Assembly: GCA_014058105.1 (NCBI GenBank)
Contig: JACGCM010001488.1
Coordinates: 62,001-126,000 of the forward strand
DNA length: 64,000 bases
Direction: 5' to 3'
DNA from: Kingdonia uniflora
Lineage: Eukaryota > Streptophyta > Magnoliopsida > Ranunculales > Circaeasteraceae
A model generated the notes under the pieces. That model saw nothing but the letters and a program-made list of their open reading frames with translations. It was not told the DNA's origin and searched no databases. Below are positions 47,119 through 56,960 of the stretch, one piece after another. How positions within the stretch are numbered: the stretch's first letter is position 1; every line of letters starts with the position of its first letter. The translations under genes and the position numbers were made by a program.

Positions 47119-48283
47119 ATGTTCGCTAGCATCATCTTCTTCCTCATTGTTATCTCTCTCTTTTGGCTCTTCTTCACCCTGCAACACAACATGATTTGAC
47201 TTTTAAGTTATAGTTATATGAAATTCTGAGGTGAGCATTACAAAGGATAAACGATTATCAGGGAAGTTTACATCAGATTCTCCTACGTCACTCTTCTCGG
47301 CTTCCTCCTATTTGTTACATGAAAAGAGAGAAGTAAAGGCTGAGAATAGATCATCCATGTGAAGCTTTCATATGCTTTCATATGCATTTGTGTCTAATTT
47401 GTCTGGACTCTAATGCATTTTTTATGCAAAAATTAAAAATTAACATCATATACCTTCTCTTCTTTCTTCTTCTTGACATCATCAAATGTTGCCTTCTCCG
47501 CCTGCAAACATAAGAAATATAATGTAAGAAAAAAAGAACCAAAAAATTAAATAGAAAAAAAAATGTTGCAGAAATTGTTGCCAACATATGTTTTTATGCT
47601 TTCCCCAAGTTTCTTCTGCAAATTTGAGCGCATATGCAGGGTCGTCACAGATTAGAATGTTGTCAAATAAAGTTCCAGATTTGACATGGATAAATATATT
47701 GTCAATGATAATCTCAGTACAAATAGTTGTTTAGGGTATATTGTAATGTAATAACAAGAAGAATGTATTCCGTAAGTGATGCCAACCTGCCATAATTCAA
47801 TCGAAATATACCTAAAATTAGGGAAGACGTATAGATCCGGGTCGTCTTTGAAATCTGTAACCAAAAGGCTAAATTATTTCTTGCACAAAATAAAAAAATA
47901 AACCTTGCAAAACAAAACAAAACAAAAGGGCACTTGAAAAGATTTCCTTAAACAGGTATTTGAGGGTTGTGAGAGAGAACCTGGGTTGTCAATCTTAGGT
48001 GCCTTCCATTTTCCCTTGGGGATTTTTAATTTTCTGTGAGTACCATAAAAAACAATATAGTCAACAGTAGCAACAACAAATTCGAAAGGTACAATAAATC
48101 TCAACTGTTCACATACGGGTAAAACAACCCTGACCAAAAAATATCAAAGAAAACTTAAACTTGTGCTAAGAAATTGGGAGGAATTGGTCTTCTGACCTTT
48201 GGGGTTCATTCTCCCTTGTATTCTGGATTAGGGATGGTTAGGACAGTCCATTCACCATCTTCTTTATCATCCCAGTCCTCTGG
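47119..48283 (-). pseudogene. Captured calreticulin gene fragment, seven exons with introns
   Basis: Minus-strand exons: 48283-48197, 48033-47981, 47854-47787, 47685-47590, 47501-47454, 47307-47272 and 47178-47119. They encode the P-domain repeat end (E-D-W-D-D-K-E-D-G-E-W, I-P-N-P-E-Y-K-G, K-W-K-A-P-K-I-D-N-P), the conserved D-P-D-L-Y-V-F-P and I-E-L-W-Q, S-G-T-L-F-D-N-I-L-I and A-E-E-T-W-G-K-H-K, and the acidic Glu/Asp/Lys-rich C-domain. The N-domain, first P repeats and the final exon with the ER-retention signal are missing. Most junctions are GT-AG. Defects: W to TGA stop in exon 1 of the fragment (K-G-E-stop), a short deletion frameshift in the second, and a lost AG acceptor before the fourth. 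It is therefore a transduplicated pseudogene; real calreticulin is an ER Ca2+-binding chaperone. Confidence 0.88.
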
Positions 48284-48399
48284 CTGAAACATCATAAATT
48301 CATTGAGTACACGTCAGATTTAAAATTGTCATACATCAATAATTTGGTGAAATATTATGATATTCAAACATAAAGGGGACTATAATTAAAATGCCAGTA

Positions 48400-48481
48400 A
48401 TTTTCCTATCTTCTTGGCTTCGGGAAAATGTTTAGAGATGGTTGCCATGCACCCTACATTATTTGGAACATCAAATTTAGG
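48400..48481 (-). pseudogene. Captured exon of unknown origin upstream of calreticulin exons
   Basis: An AG acceptor (...TGTTTTAG) precedes an exon-like stretch starting at 48481, with an open frame P-K-F-D-V-P-N-N-V-G-C-M-A-T-I-S-K. I do not recognise it as part of calreticulin. It may belong with the first exon at 48611-48638. Confidence 0.35.
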
Positions 48482-48599
48482 CTAAAACAGAATACACAGG
48501 CTAAACATCAATTTACATATGCTTGAGTACTGAAATTGATTAATAAATACTACTAAGTATTTGAGCAAATTCAATTTGAGGTAAGTGAAAGGTCTAGGG

Positions 48600-48800
48600 T
48601 ATTGTTTACCCATTAGATTCGTCGATTCGGGATGACATCTCTTCAATTGCGATGGATCAAAACCTAATTAGAGAAGATCATGGAAATAGACATTAGAGTG
48701 ATTGAGAACAGAGATTCGGACTTAGGGTTTGGATCGTGATATATAGAGTGAGAGAATAGTGACGAAGAAGACCAAGTTTGCCGTATGATTTGGTTTTAAA
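48600..48800 (-). promoter_or_regulatory. Captured promoter and first exon in the Helitron
   Basis: Minus strand: a TATA box CTCTATATATC (48747-48737), a C/T-rich leader with CAAACCCTAAG, then ATG at 48638 opening MSSRIDESN and a GG|GTAAAC donor near 48610. The arrangement is that of a plant gene 5' end and points into the calreticulin exons. Spliced by GT-AG to 48481 the frame would close after about 18 codons. Confidence 0.5.
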
Positions 48801-49135
48801 TTGTTTGTTTTGTATTCTAAATTACAAGAATACCCTTAAGGAATTAGTTCTAAGAGATTTTTTGCAGGGGCAAAATGATGAATACAATACTACCCTCTAA
48901 TAATTCAAATATGACAAATTCGTATACCTATTTTAGACTAAAAGTTTTAAATTAACAAGGGGTAAGTTAGGCAGGCGAAAAATATGTGTTTCAATGATTT
49001 TGGCTGAATACATCCAATGGCTTCCCATTTTGAGGTTATAAATATAACCTTTGATATTCCTAAGTTTGTGTTGGGGATTCTGATCGACGACCTAGATCTG
49101 ATCTCATTCCAATGCTTTTCCTTTAGTAGTATAGA
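48801..49135 (-). other. Helitron 5' end region
   Basis: The last 335 bases up to the 5' TC terminus at 49135. No gene. Terminal sequence TCTATACTACTAAAGG is typical of plant Helitron 5' ends. Confidence 0.75.
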
Positions 49136-49172
49136 TAGTACTGTTATATTGCTCTATATCGATTATCTCTCA
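49136..49172 (+). repeat. Copia 3' LTR, second part
   Basis: TAGTACTGTTATATTGCTC...CTCTCA matches 30855-30891 with four or so differences and completes the LTR split by the Helitron. Confidence 0.92.
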
Positions 49173-49690
49173 ATTATTATTATTATTATTTTTATTCTTC
49201 TGAAATCAAATATTTATCAAGTACATCATTTTTCACTACTCACCCAACTGCTTCCCTAGGCCGCTAGCAGCCTTCAAAGAATCAAACTTCAAACCCCAAT
49301 TTTGATTCTTGACCACTCCCTAGTAAAAAGGCACATATGAGAGTGGTCCAATTGCATCGAATCGAATGTCCGATATTTTTGTGCCTAAAAAACTAAACTC
49401 ACTCACCACGTGATGACGACGACAGGGACATTTATGATTATGACCACCACCTTCATTCCACCATACATTTCGAAGCCAAACCTCCACAACAGAATCAGAG
49501 CACCATCTCCTAAAACTACGTTTCGTTGCTTCTTCGCTTCTCTCTCAGCAGGTAAACCCTAATTTTTATGCTTACATGTCTTTCTTAATTACGCATTATG
49601 TGTGTTTGATTTTGTGATTGTTCATGGTTTTGCTGCTTGATCTGAAGTTTTTTTTCTCTCGCAATTTGGATAGCTAGGATTTGTAATTAC
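49173..49690 (+). other. Possible 5' UTR exon and first intron start of a host gene
   Basis: After an ATT microsatellite, the sequence has a plant leader look: CCACCACCTTCATTCC, CTTCTTCGCTTCTCTCTCAGCAG followed by GTAAACCCTAATTTTT at about 49552, a strong 5' splice site, then a T-rich intron-like stretch. An ACGT (CCACGTGA) box is near 49408. No coding exon follows before the copia remnant at 49695, so the gene, if real, is truncated. Confidence 0.3.
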
Positions 49691-49694
49691 AATG

Positions 49695-51237
49695 CTATGT
49701 TTTGGGATGATGTTTTGCTTGGGTGTTGTTTGTATTGTAAAAGCTAGTAATTGGTAAGGTCAAGTTAGATAATATTAGTGTTATGGCCTTATTATGGGTT
49801 TGTGTTGATTTAGATGATGGGACTTTGGACCTCTTAATGTGAGAAGTTAATGCGAAAAATGGGAGATTCACTATAATGTTTTCGATCTTCAAATGTGAGA
49901 AGATGGCAATATGGCTTGAACGGTTTAGTAGAGGAATATGTGGCATAAATGACATGCTAAATGTAAGGAGTGTCTTATTGATTTCAGAATATGTCGGTGT
50001 TTTCGTTCCGCAATACCATTTATTGTATGGGGTATGCGGGAAATATATTCGATGGTGAATCTCTTTATTTGCATAGAGAGTTTCGAAAACATTGTTATCT
50101 GATTCTCCCCCCACGATTACTTTGGAAAGATTCAATGGTTATCGAAAATTGATGTGGGCAAACTTTACGAAATTAGAAAATTGATAAAAACTTTCGAATT
50201 ATTAAGCATATGAATATTTGAGGTGTATCGAGTATGATTATCAGTAAATGAGACATAATGCCTGAATGCCTGTTACCAGGATGGGAGACATAGGTCCAAT
50301 ACATATGAGTGAGTTATTGATGTTACATGAAGTAAATTACAAAGATGAAATTGAGGAGATGTAATAAGAGAAGGTTGCCAGGATGTGAAATATGAAGGGA
50401 TAATCAGTGCCACCTGATTCAGTTTGTGGGACATATTTCGAGCGTCACCTATCATAGGGTTTGTTACCCCAGTATCTAGATACCAAATTGGATCACCATG
50501 GTGCATTATTTGTGTGTCAGCAAAAGTACAAGGCAAAACATATTCGTAAGTATCTTTACAGTGACGGAGATAAAAATTGCATGTTTCAGCGAGATACTCA
50601 TAACAATGACAAAGACATTGGCTTGTTTTATGTCCAGGATAGAACACAGTATTTCCGGTTGGTTATTGATATAACCTGCATTGCATAAATTGTTTGTACC
50701 ATGATATCTACGACCACGTCCATAGCCTCTACAGCTATAACCGCCCACAGAAGAGATTAACACGATCACTATGAGCGCGCCCATTGCGATTAGTATGTGA
50801 CTTACCCTCATGATTACAACCAAAAGGGGCAGTATGAGTTTGATTCTCAGTAGAATATTGGGCTGTTATTTGTGATTCAAGACCAGTAATTGGGCCCTCA
50901 AATTAGTAACATTGGGTAGCAGTGGGAAATTTAATATTGCGGTTACTAGCATAGAGTTATCATTAACAAGATCTATAAAAACAGAAGTTACTAAATTGTT
51001 AATCAGCATGGGTTCATTGGTAGCATATTGGAAAGCGGATAGAGATTTAGCATGTTGTAGGTATTCATAGATGGTTTTGTTACCTTTTGAGATCGATAAC
51101 TGAAAATGCAGACGAGTCCCATTAGTAGAAGATCTATGAGCAAAGTTCTCATGGAGGCAACCTCATATTGAAGAACCACACAAAGTTTTCATAGTATTTC
51201 GACAAGACTTAAAGTGAAAGATAAAGAGGCATGATGC
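49695..51237 (-). pseudogene. Copia element remnant (gag, protease, integrase start), different family
   Basis: Minus strand from right to left: gag about 51237-50830 (L-H-F-Q-L-S-I-S-K-G-N-K, Y-L-Q-H-A-K-S-L), Arg/Gly-rich zinc-knuckle region 50823-50640, protease motif W-Y-L-D-T-G-V-T-N near 50470, and an integrase patch H-T-P-Y-x-K/x-x-G-like at 50060-49860. It is cut on the right by chromovirus 1 (target GATGC at 51233-51237) and fades out on the left. No LTR of its own is visible. Many stops and frameshifts. Confidence 0.7.
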
Positions 51238-51480
51238 TGATGCAAATAAATAACGAAAGAGGAATTCAATTGATAAAACTTCAAATTGATTTGAGCATCT
51301 CTAATTAGGATTCATCTTCTCTATAACCAAAATAACTTTAATGACCAAAATAAAAAAAATTGAGTTCTCCAACAACAAAGTTGGGACGTAATACTCTCCT
51401 AGTCTAAAGGGAAAATATGTAAAAATATAAAAAAGATATGACACGGGTGTGTAGACGACTACCCATGCCTAGTCACATCA
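51238..51480 (-). repeat. Chromovirus 1 3' LTR
   Basis: Plus strand TGATGCAAAT...GTCACATCA, followed inside by the PPT (51481-51491 on the minus strand). It matches 56961-57184. Confidence 0.92.
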
Positions 51481-51491
51481 ACTCCCCCCGT

Positions 51492-52900
51492 CTACGAAAG
51501 AAACCACGAATTCTCACGAGCTATATTCTCTGTATGAAACTTCATATCCAACTGCTGTAAATAAGCCTCATGTATCCAAGTATCCTCCTCTGTCTCCCCT
51601 CTCTTTCGAATCTTGAAAAACCTGTATGTACCACCCTTACCAGAAGTACAAGTATCCACATCCAGAATAGTGTCAACAACATCGCCCGGTTTGACAGCAG
51701 CAACCAGTGGTAAAGAAATAAGCGGAATATGGTCACCGTAGAAAGGAGTAAGTAGGTTGACATTGACCACTCTAGATCGATGTACCTCTGGTGGTAGATC
51801 CAACTCATATTCATTCTCCCTAATTCGACGAATAACATGAAATGGACTGCTCGACGAAGTGATAGTTTAGAACTGATCCCCAAACGCCTCTGTTTCTCAA
51901 TATACAGTAAGACAATATCCATAAGTTGGAACACAACCTGTCGTCGCCTTGCGCCAGCCTTACGTTTGTACAACGCATAACTAGTCTCTAGGCGTTCCCG
52001 CACCTGTTCATGTATCGCCTTGACAGAAACTGCAAACTCTATGGCTGACGTCGAAACTGGAACTGTCGCTGGTATGGGTGCAAGGTCAAGAATAGTACCT
52101 GCCGACTGCCCATTTGCGATCTGAAATGGTGCCATTAGTAGACCTGTTAACCGAATTATTAAATGCAAATTCTACCTGTGTGAGTACAAAATCCCAGGAT
52201 TTGGGCCGTTCTCCTGAAATCCAATGCAATAAGTCACCCAAACTACGATTAACCACCTTTATTTTCCCACCAGTCTGTGGATGAAATGCCATCGAGAACT
52301 GAAGCTTACATCGCAAAAGCTTCCACAATGTCCTCCAAAAGTTACCAATAAATCGAACATCCCTGTCTAAAGTAATACTTCGTAGAACACCATGAAGACG
52401 AACGACCTCCCTAAAGAAAACATGCGCCATATGAGAGGCATCCTCAGTTTTCCTACAGGGGATAAAGTGGGCCATCTTCGAAAACCTTTCGACAATCGCA
52501 AAAATTGTATCAAGACCCTGAGTAGTCCAGGGTAACCCTGTCACAAAATCCATAAATATGTCTCCCCACAGTGCCTCTGGGATAGGAAGAGGTGTATACA
52601 ATCCGGTGTTTTGCCGAGCCCCTTTCGCCGTTTGACACACGTGACACTGCTTGATAAAATCATCGATGTTACGACCCAAAGTAGGCCAATAATAACGCTC
52701 CCTCACTGTTGAATGTGTCTTGGTAATACCAAAATGTCTACCCAAACCCCCTGTATGTATCTCAGTGATCAACTGTATCCTTAAAGATGACTCTGGAATG
52801 TACAACACCTTACCTCGAAACAGATACCCGTCCTGCAAACAGTAGTCGGCATAGTCACCCTACCCTTGGCCCTGACTCTCAATGCAATCAACGTAGATAT
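51492..52900 (-). pseudogene. Chromovirus 1 integrase and chromodomain
   Basis: Open pieces at 52838-52086, 52168-51542 and 51803-51492. The zinc-binding region reads H-x-G-G-L-G-R-H-F-G and C-H-V-C-Q. The core shows F-M-D-F-V-T-G-L-P, then L-D-R-D-V-R-F. The third catalytic position is Lys in G-G-K-I-K-V-V-N-R-S-L (codon 52258-52260), where Glu is expected, so catalysis should be lost. The C-terminal piece has V-V-D-T-I-L-D and E-E-D-T-W-I, a chromodomain-like segment that in this family targets heterochromatin. Confidence 0.85.
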
Positions 52901-54128
52901 TACGAAAAGCTGCGTCTAAGGCATACAATCCTCTCATCTCATCAAAATTGAAAACCGTTGTTCCCATGTCACCAAAATGTGTATCATACGACTCAAGGCG
53001 TCAGCAACCATATTCTCCTTCCTTTTAACATGCCGAACTGTAAAGTGATACTGCTGTAGAAACCTGAACCACTTTGCCTGCCTATCGGATGTAACCCAAT
53101 TTTGACTATACATGTGTCGCAGAGAATCGTGATCCGAATGGAGGATAAAGTCGGCATGGTAAAGGTAATGACGCCAATGTAAGAAAGTCTAAACAATAGC
53201 AAGAAGTTCGATATCATATGTAGAATATCGTAATTGAGCTTCGGATAACTTCTTACTATAAAAGGCTATTGGTCGTCTTCCCTGTGACAAGACTGTATCA
53301 ATACCTGTCTTGCATGCATCTGTAGTAACCTCAAATGGCTGCATAAAATCTGGGCGAGCAAGAACTGTTGTTGTAGTCATTCGGATCTTGATCTCTTCAA
53401 AAGCCTCTGCTGCATCTTGTGTCCACTCGAAAGGCTCAGTACCTTTTCCCATCAAATTTGTAATAAGGGCCATAATAGTACTAAATCCTTTAATGAATCG
53501 TCTATAAAATGTCGCTAACCCATGAAAACTCTTTACCTGCTTCCTATCTGTCGCTATAACCCATCCCCTAATTGCTGCAACCTTCTCCTCATCCACACGA
53601 ATACCCTGTACTGACACAACAAACCCCAAAAACTGTACCGTATCAACCATAAACGAGCACTTCTTTAACTAAAGAAAGAGGCGGTGCTCCCTGAGAACCC
53701 GTAATACCCTCTGAACATGCTGAATATGCTCCTCTGCAGAGCAACTGTAAATCAAGATGTCGTCAAAGTAAACCACCACAAACCTCTCGTGAATGCAATC
53801 TCGGAGGACATTTGTCATCAACCGCATGAAAATCTATGGAACGTTTGAAAGACCAAAAGGCATAACCATCCACTCAAACATGCCATCTTTGGTCTTAAAC
53901 GCCGTCTTCCACTCATCTCCACGTCGCATACGTATCTGATGGTACCTTACGCGCATGTCCAACTTGGAGAAGACTTGTGTCTCGTGCAGGTCATCGATTA
54001 TATTCTCCAAGCGTGGAATAGGAAACCGGTATTTAACCGTGATCCTATTAATGGCACGACTATCCATGCACATATGCCGACTCCCATATTTTTTTGGGGT
54101 AAGGAGAGTAGGCACTCCACATGGCGAC
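52901..54128 (-). pseudogene. Chromovirus 1 reverse transcriptase (main part) and RNase H
   Basis: The minus strand starts next to the hAT-like insertion with [32 protein letters not shown]. The catalytic box Y-F-D-D is intact near 53765. RNase H follows (V-T-T-D-A, P-I-A-F-Y-S-K-K-L). Stops occur at about 53833 and 53668, among others. The RT N-terminus is on the other side of the insertion (55551-55777). Confidence 0.85.
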
Positions 54129-54207
54129 CTATGCTGTCAGGGGCGGGGCGTAGCGCTAGGCGGTGGGCATGGTCACTGGCAGGGTGGGGCGGGGCGCTAG
54201 GCGGGAG

Positions 54208-54440
54208 GATGTAAATTTGTAATATGTGTAAGTGTAATATGTGTAAATTTGTAAATTTGTAAATTTGTAAATTTGTAATGTGTGTAAATTTGTAAATTTG
54301 TAATATGTGTGTAACTACAAAAACTGGAAACCATGATATTATCATTAAACTATGTGTAAACTGTAAATTTGTAAATTTGTAATGTGTGTAAACTGTAAAT
54401 TTGTAAACTGTAAACTGTAAACTGGAAATCATGCTTTGTA
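54208..54440. repeat. GTAAATTT minisatellite inside the hAT-like element
   Basis: Many head-to-tail copies of GTAAATTT, interspersed with GTAATATGTGT and GTAAACT variants, in two blocks (about 54208-54311 and 54353-54440). Confidence 0.8.
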
Positions 54441-55125
54441 ATATGTGTGTAGCTAATCAGCAAATTCTAACTCAATACTCCCTTCTAAGTTCTATCTGAA
54501 TACCTGCTGTACACATCAAAACAACAAAAATAACGCATACAAATAACACAAAATTTCATTTTTCAAAATAAAGCACTCATTAGATTCTACCCCAAAACTG
54601 ACCTTTCTAAGTCAATAATTTAAAATTTCTAAAGCATACCCTGAGTTTCATGAAGGAAAAAACAATACCCTAACACTCAACAAATCGCACTTTTTTAATC
54701 TAATACCTAGCTGATCAAAACCTAATAGCCTAGGAAACCCACAAATTTTCTTCAATATACAACCATACACCTTGATCAATTTCAGATCTTAAACCATCTA
54801 TACACAAACAACAACTAAACACCCAAAATATTCACTTCTGGCTATCAGAAAACCACTAGAAATTTGTACCTAAAATCAAACATCTAAGAACATGTACAAT
54901 GGATTAAACTACTTACACAATTTGTGACTCCAACTTGTTGAATAAATTTTGTAATTCATGCATCAAATTGCCTTGAATCTATACTGTATATGAAAGAGAG
55001 AGATGAGAGAGAGACCAAGTTTTGCTCTCTCCTAATATATATTGGGCCCCATTAACTAATGATTCCAACTCCAACTCCAACTCCACTCCAAGGTGAGACC
55101 AAGTTTTGCAGTTCATGATCAGATT

Positions 55126-55257
55126 CTAACTTCGTCTCCTTTTCAGATCTGAAGAGAGGGGTGCGCTCATTAGGATTCGACGAACGCTTGAAGGAGCAGT
55201 GAAGATAGCTTTGCAATTCTTCCTTCGTGATGAAGAAACTCTGGCGTTGTATTTCAT
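55126..55257 (-). pseudogene. RPL26: Captured 5' end of ribosomal protein L26 (uL24) gene
   Basis: ATG at 55257 on the minus strand opens 43 codons reading [14 protein letters not shown], then [18 protein letters not shown]. This is the highly conserved N-terminus of eukaryotic RPL26, a large-subunit ribosomal protein. Conservation ends after about residue 40 and a stop comes at 55126-55128. The CT-rich leader upstream (about 55258-55300) is typical of plant ribosomal protein genes, so promoter-proximal DNA was captured too. Replacements include Cys for Arg at residue 15. The fragment cannot encode a functional protein. Confidence 0.88.
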
Positions 55258-55550
55258 GGCTGCGAATTCGAGAGAGAGATCGTAGAGAGAGAGAGATCGC
55301 AAACAGTTTGTTGGTTTTGGTTTTTTTTTAGCTCTTTGCCAAATCATTTGGCAAAATACAACCCAAAAAAAAAACAAAAAAAAACGCCTTTAGAGAAGCG
55401 CCCCCGCCTAGCGCCTTGGTCGAGGCACTCCGCCTCAGCGGCGCCCCATTCTCTAAAGCGTCCAGGGCGTTAAAATGTTAAGGCGAGGCGGCTAGTTGAA
55501 AATTGGGAGTCCCAGCGCCGAGCGCCGCCCCTGACGACATAGATGGCGAC

Positions 55551-56371
55551 ATACCCTCTCTAACCAAACCCTTGTCACAAAGTTCACTGGCCTGTCTCTG
55601 TCTCTGTAACTCTGCATGCTCCGTAGGTGTCATTCTGTAATGTGGGAGATTAGGGAGTGAAGCCCCAGCAACTAGGTCTATGGCGTGTTGAATATCCCTC
55701 AACGGTGGTAAACTCGCGTCCTTAAGTTCCTCACAAGCATCACTATAATCACAAAAAAATGGACTGTAAACAATCAAGAACGGGTGTCAGAGGTGCGGAA
55801 AGCGTACCTACTAAACAATAGGCGGTACCGTATCGCCTAGCATCTACCAAAAAATTGGATTGTGGGGATTGCACAAGAACATCGGCTGGTGTCATCGGAT
55901 TAAGTGTGATCTCCTTACCTTGCCAAATAATAGTAAAAGTGTTGAATTTTCCATCATGTTTACTCTTGCGATCAAACTGCCAAGGCCGACCCAAAAACAA
56001 ATGACAAACATCCTAGGAACCACTGTACATGTAACTGTGTCCTTGTACACTTCATCTATCACAAACGAGATCGTACACTCTTGGGTTGCCCGCTTCTCTC
56101 CCCCCTTACAAAGCCAATGTATATCAAATGGTGTCGAATGAGGAGTCAATTACAACCCTTACTTCTCCACGATACTTGCCGAAATGAGGTTCTCCGTCGA
56201 ACCCCCATCAATAATAACATTTAGTAAAAACCCGTTTGCTACGCACCGCGTCCGAAATTTTTTGTTTCGTAACCACATCGCGGGTTCCCCGTCTATTTGA
56301 GTAACCACTCGATTTACCGACCCGCAAAAGGGAAAGAAATGTGATTGTTTAAGTATGGGGCCCACCCCCAT
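55551..56371 (-). pseudogene. Chromovirus 1 protease and RT N-terminal part
   Basis: A piece at 56371-56159 ends with the protease motif I-I-D-G-G-S-T-E-N-L-I-S. Pieces at 56149-55892 and 56000-55749 contain V-P-R-M-F-V-I-C-F and L-G-R-P-W-Q-F-D-R-K. A piece at 55777-55551 is the RT start (L-P-P-L-R-D-I-Q-H-A-I-D-L-V, L-P-H-Y-R-M-T-P). It is interrupted by the hAT-like element right after L-V-R-E-G-M-S-P. Confidence 0.82.
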
Positions 56372-56960
56372 GTTAATGGTAATTCATGGCCGGTTTGGGT
56401 GTAGGAACTGCTTGTAATGGTTGCCCTACTATCTTAATCTCATCCTTCCCTGGATACACACCATTTTTATTTATTTCCTTTCTTATTTTTTCCTCGTTTC
56501 TACTTGCGAGCACCATCTCATCTCCTTTTTTTTGTACTCGTGATGTATTGTTGTGTTTCGAGGACTACTGGTGCTATCCGCAAGTCCCTTTCTCCGTTAA
56601 GCAACTCAGCCGCCTTGAAAATTGCAACTTCGATGATGCCTATGACAGATTTGGGAGAGAGACCGGCTGCCAGTGCTGCCTACGAGTCTCTCTCTCCGTC
56701 AAGCAACTCTGCTACCTTGAAAACGGCCCCACCGGGGGTGCCTATGACCCCGACGACTTTCCCATCGGTATCGTTGGATGGTAGGGTTTCAATTGTTGTC
56801 GGATTATTGTCGTTTGGGTATCCATGATTTCTTCCTAATTACTTGATTATAGTCTCCATTAACGCAAATTGCGTCCGTACCAATTCTAAGAAAATTTTCC
56901 CTTTCCTCATTATTGTGGGATCGAAATCCGGGTCAGGGATTTGGCTCTGGTATCAAAATA
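56372..56960 (-). other. Chromovirus 1 gag remnant and PBS
   Basis: Under 600 bp separates the protease from the 5' LTR, too short for gag, so most gag was deleted. The remaining sequence is not recognisable as capsid. A Met-type PBS variant (minus strand GATACCAGAGCC) lies at about 56943-56957. Confidence 0.55.

Larger units (their letters stand above)
41029..49135 (-). mobile_element. Non-autonomous Helitron with captured gene fragments
   Basis: 8107 bp in the copia 3' LTR. On the minus strand it starts TCTATACTACTAAAGG (5' TC, at 49135) and ends CTAG (41032-41029), preceded by an 8-bp perfect hairpin seven bases away. It lies between host A (41028) and T (49136) with no target duplication, as expected for Helitrons. 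Excising it rebuilds a 262-bp LTR equal in length to the 5' LTR. No Rep/helicase sequence is seen, so it depends on other elements. It carries exons of calreticulin and of at least one other gene between 45723 and 48800. Confidence 0.93.
30630..49172 (+). mobile_element. Ty1/copia LTR retrotransposon, interrupted by two other elements
   Basis: About 7.2 kb without its two insertions. Both LTRs are 262 bp (TG...CA) once the Helitron is removed from the right one, an exact length match. Order on the plus strand: LTR, PBS-like site, long leader, gag with UBN2 domain, (gag-only element insertion), integrase, RT, RNase H, PPT, LTR. Integrase before RT is the copia order. The pol region is heavily degraded. 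Flanks AAAAT (30625-30629) and ATTAT (49173-49177) do not make a convincing target duplication. Confidence 0.9.
54129..55542 (-). mobile_element. hAT-like non-autonomous DNA transposon carrying an RPL26 gene fragment
   Basis: 1414 bp with terminal inverted repeats starting CTATG(CT/TC)GTCAGGGGCGG at both ends. It is flanked by a perfect 8-bp duplication ATGGCGAC (54121-54128 and 55543-55550), diagnostic of the hAT superfamily size class. Removal restores the chromovirus RT reading frame (E-G-M-S-P-C). Subterminal GCGCTAGGCGG motifs occur near both ends in opposite orientation. No transposase. Inside are a tandem repeat region and a ribosomal protein L26 gene start. Confidence 0.85.

Noticed and set aside
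47652..48137. Minus-strand ORFs crossing calreticulin exon borders as independent small genes
   Set aside because: They read through introns; the calreticulin exon structure explains the conserved parts.
30625..49177. AAAAT / ATTAT as target duplication of the copia element
   Set aside because: Only three of five bases agree and the right flank is an ATT microsatellite; not counted as evidence.
53998..54432. 144-codon minus-strand ORF with Ile/Tyr/Lys/Phe/Thr repeats
   Set aside because: It is the translation of the GTAAATTT minisatellite fused to an out-of-frame part of the chromovirus RT.
54208..54440. Regular short repeats that could suggest a CRISPR array
   Set aside because: Units are 8-11 bp with no distinct spacers and lie in a plant transposon; a minisatellite.
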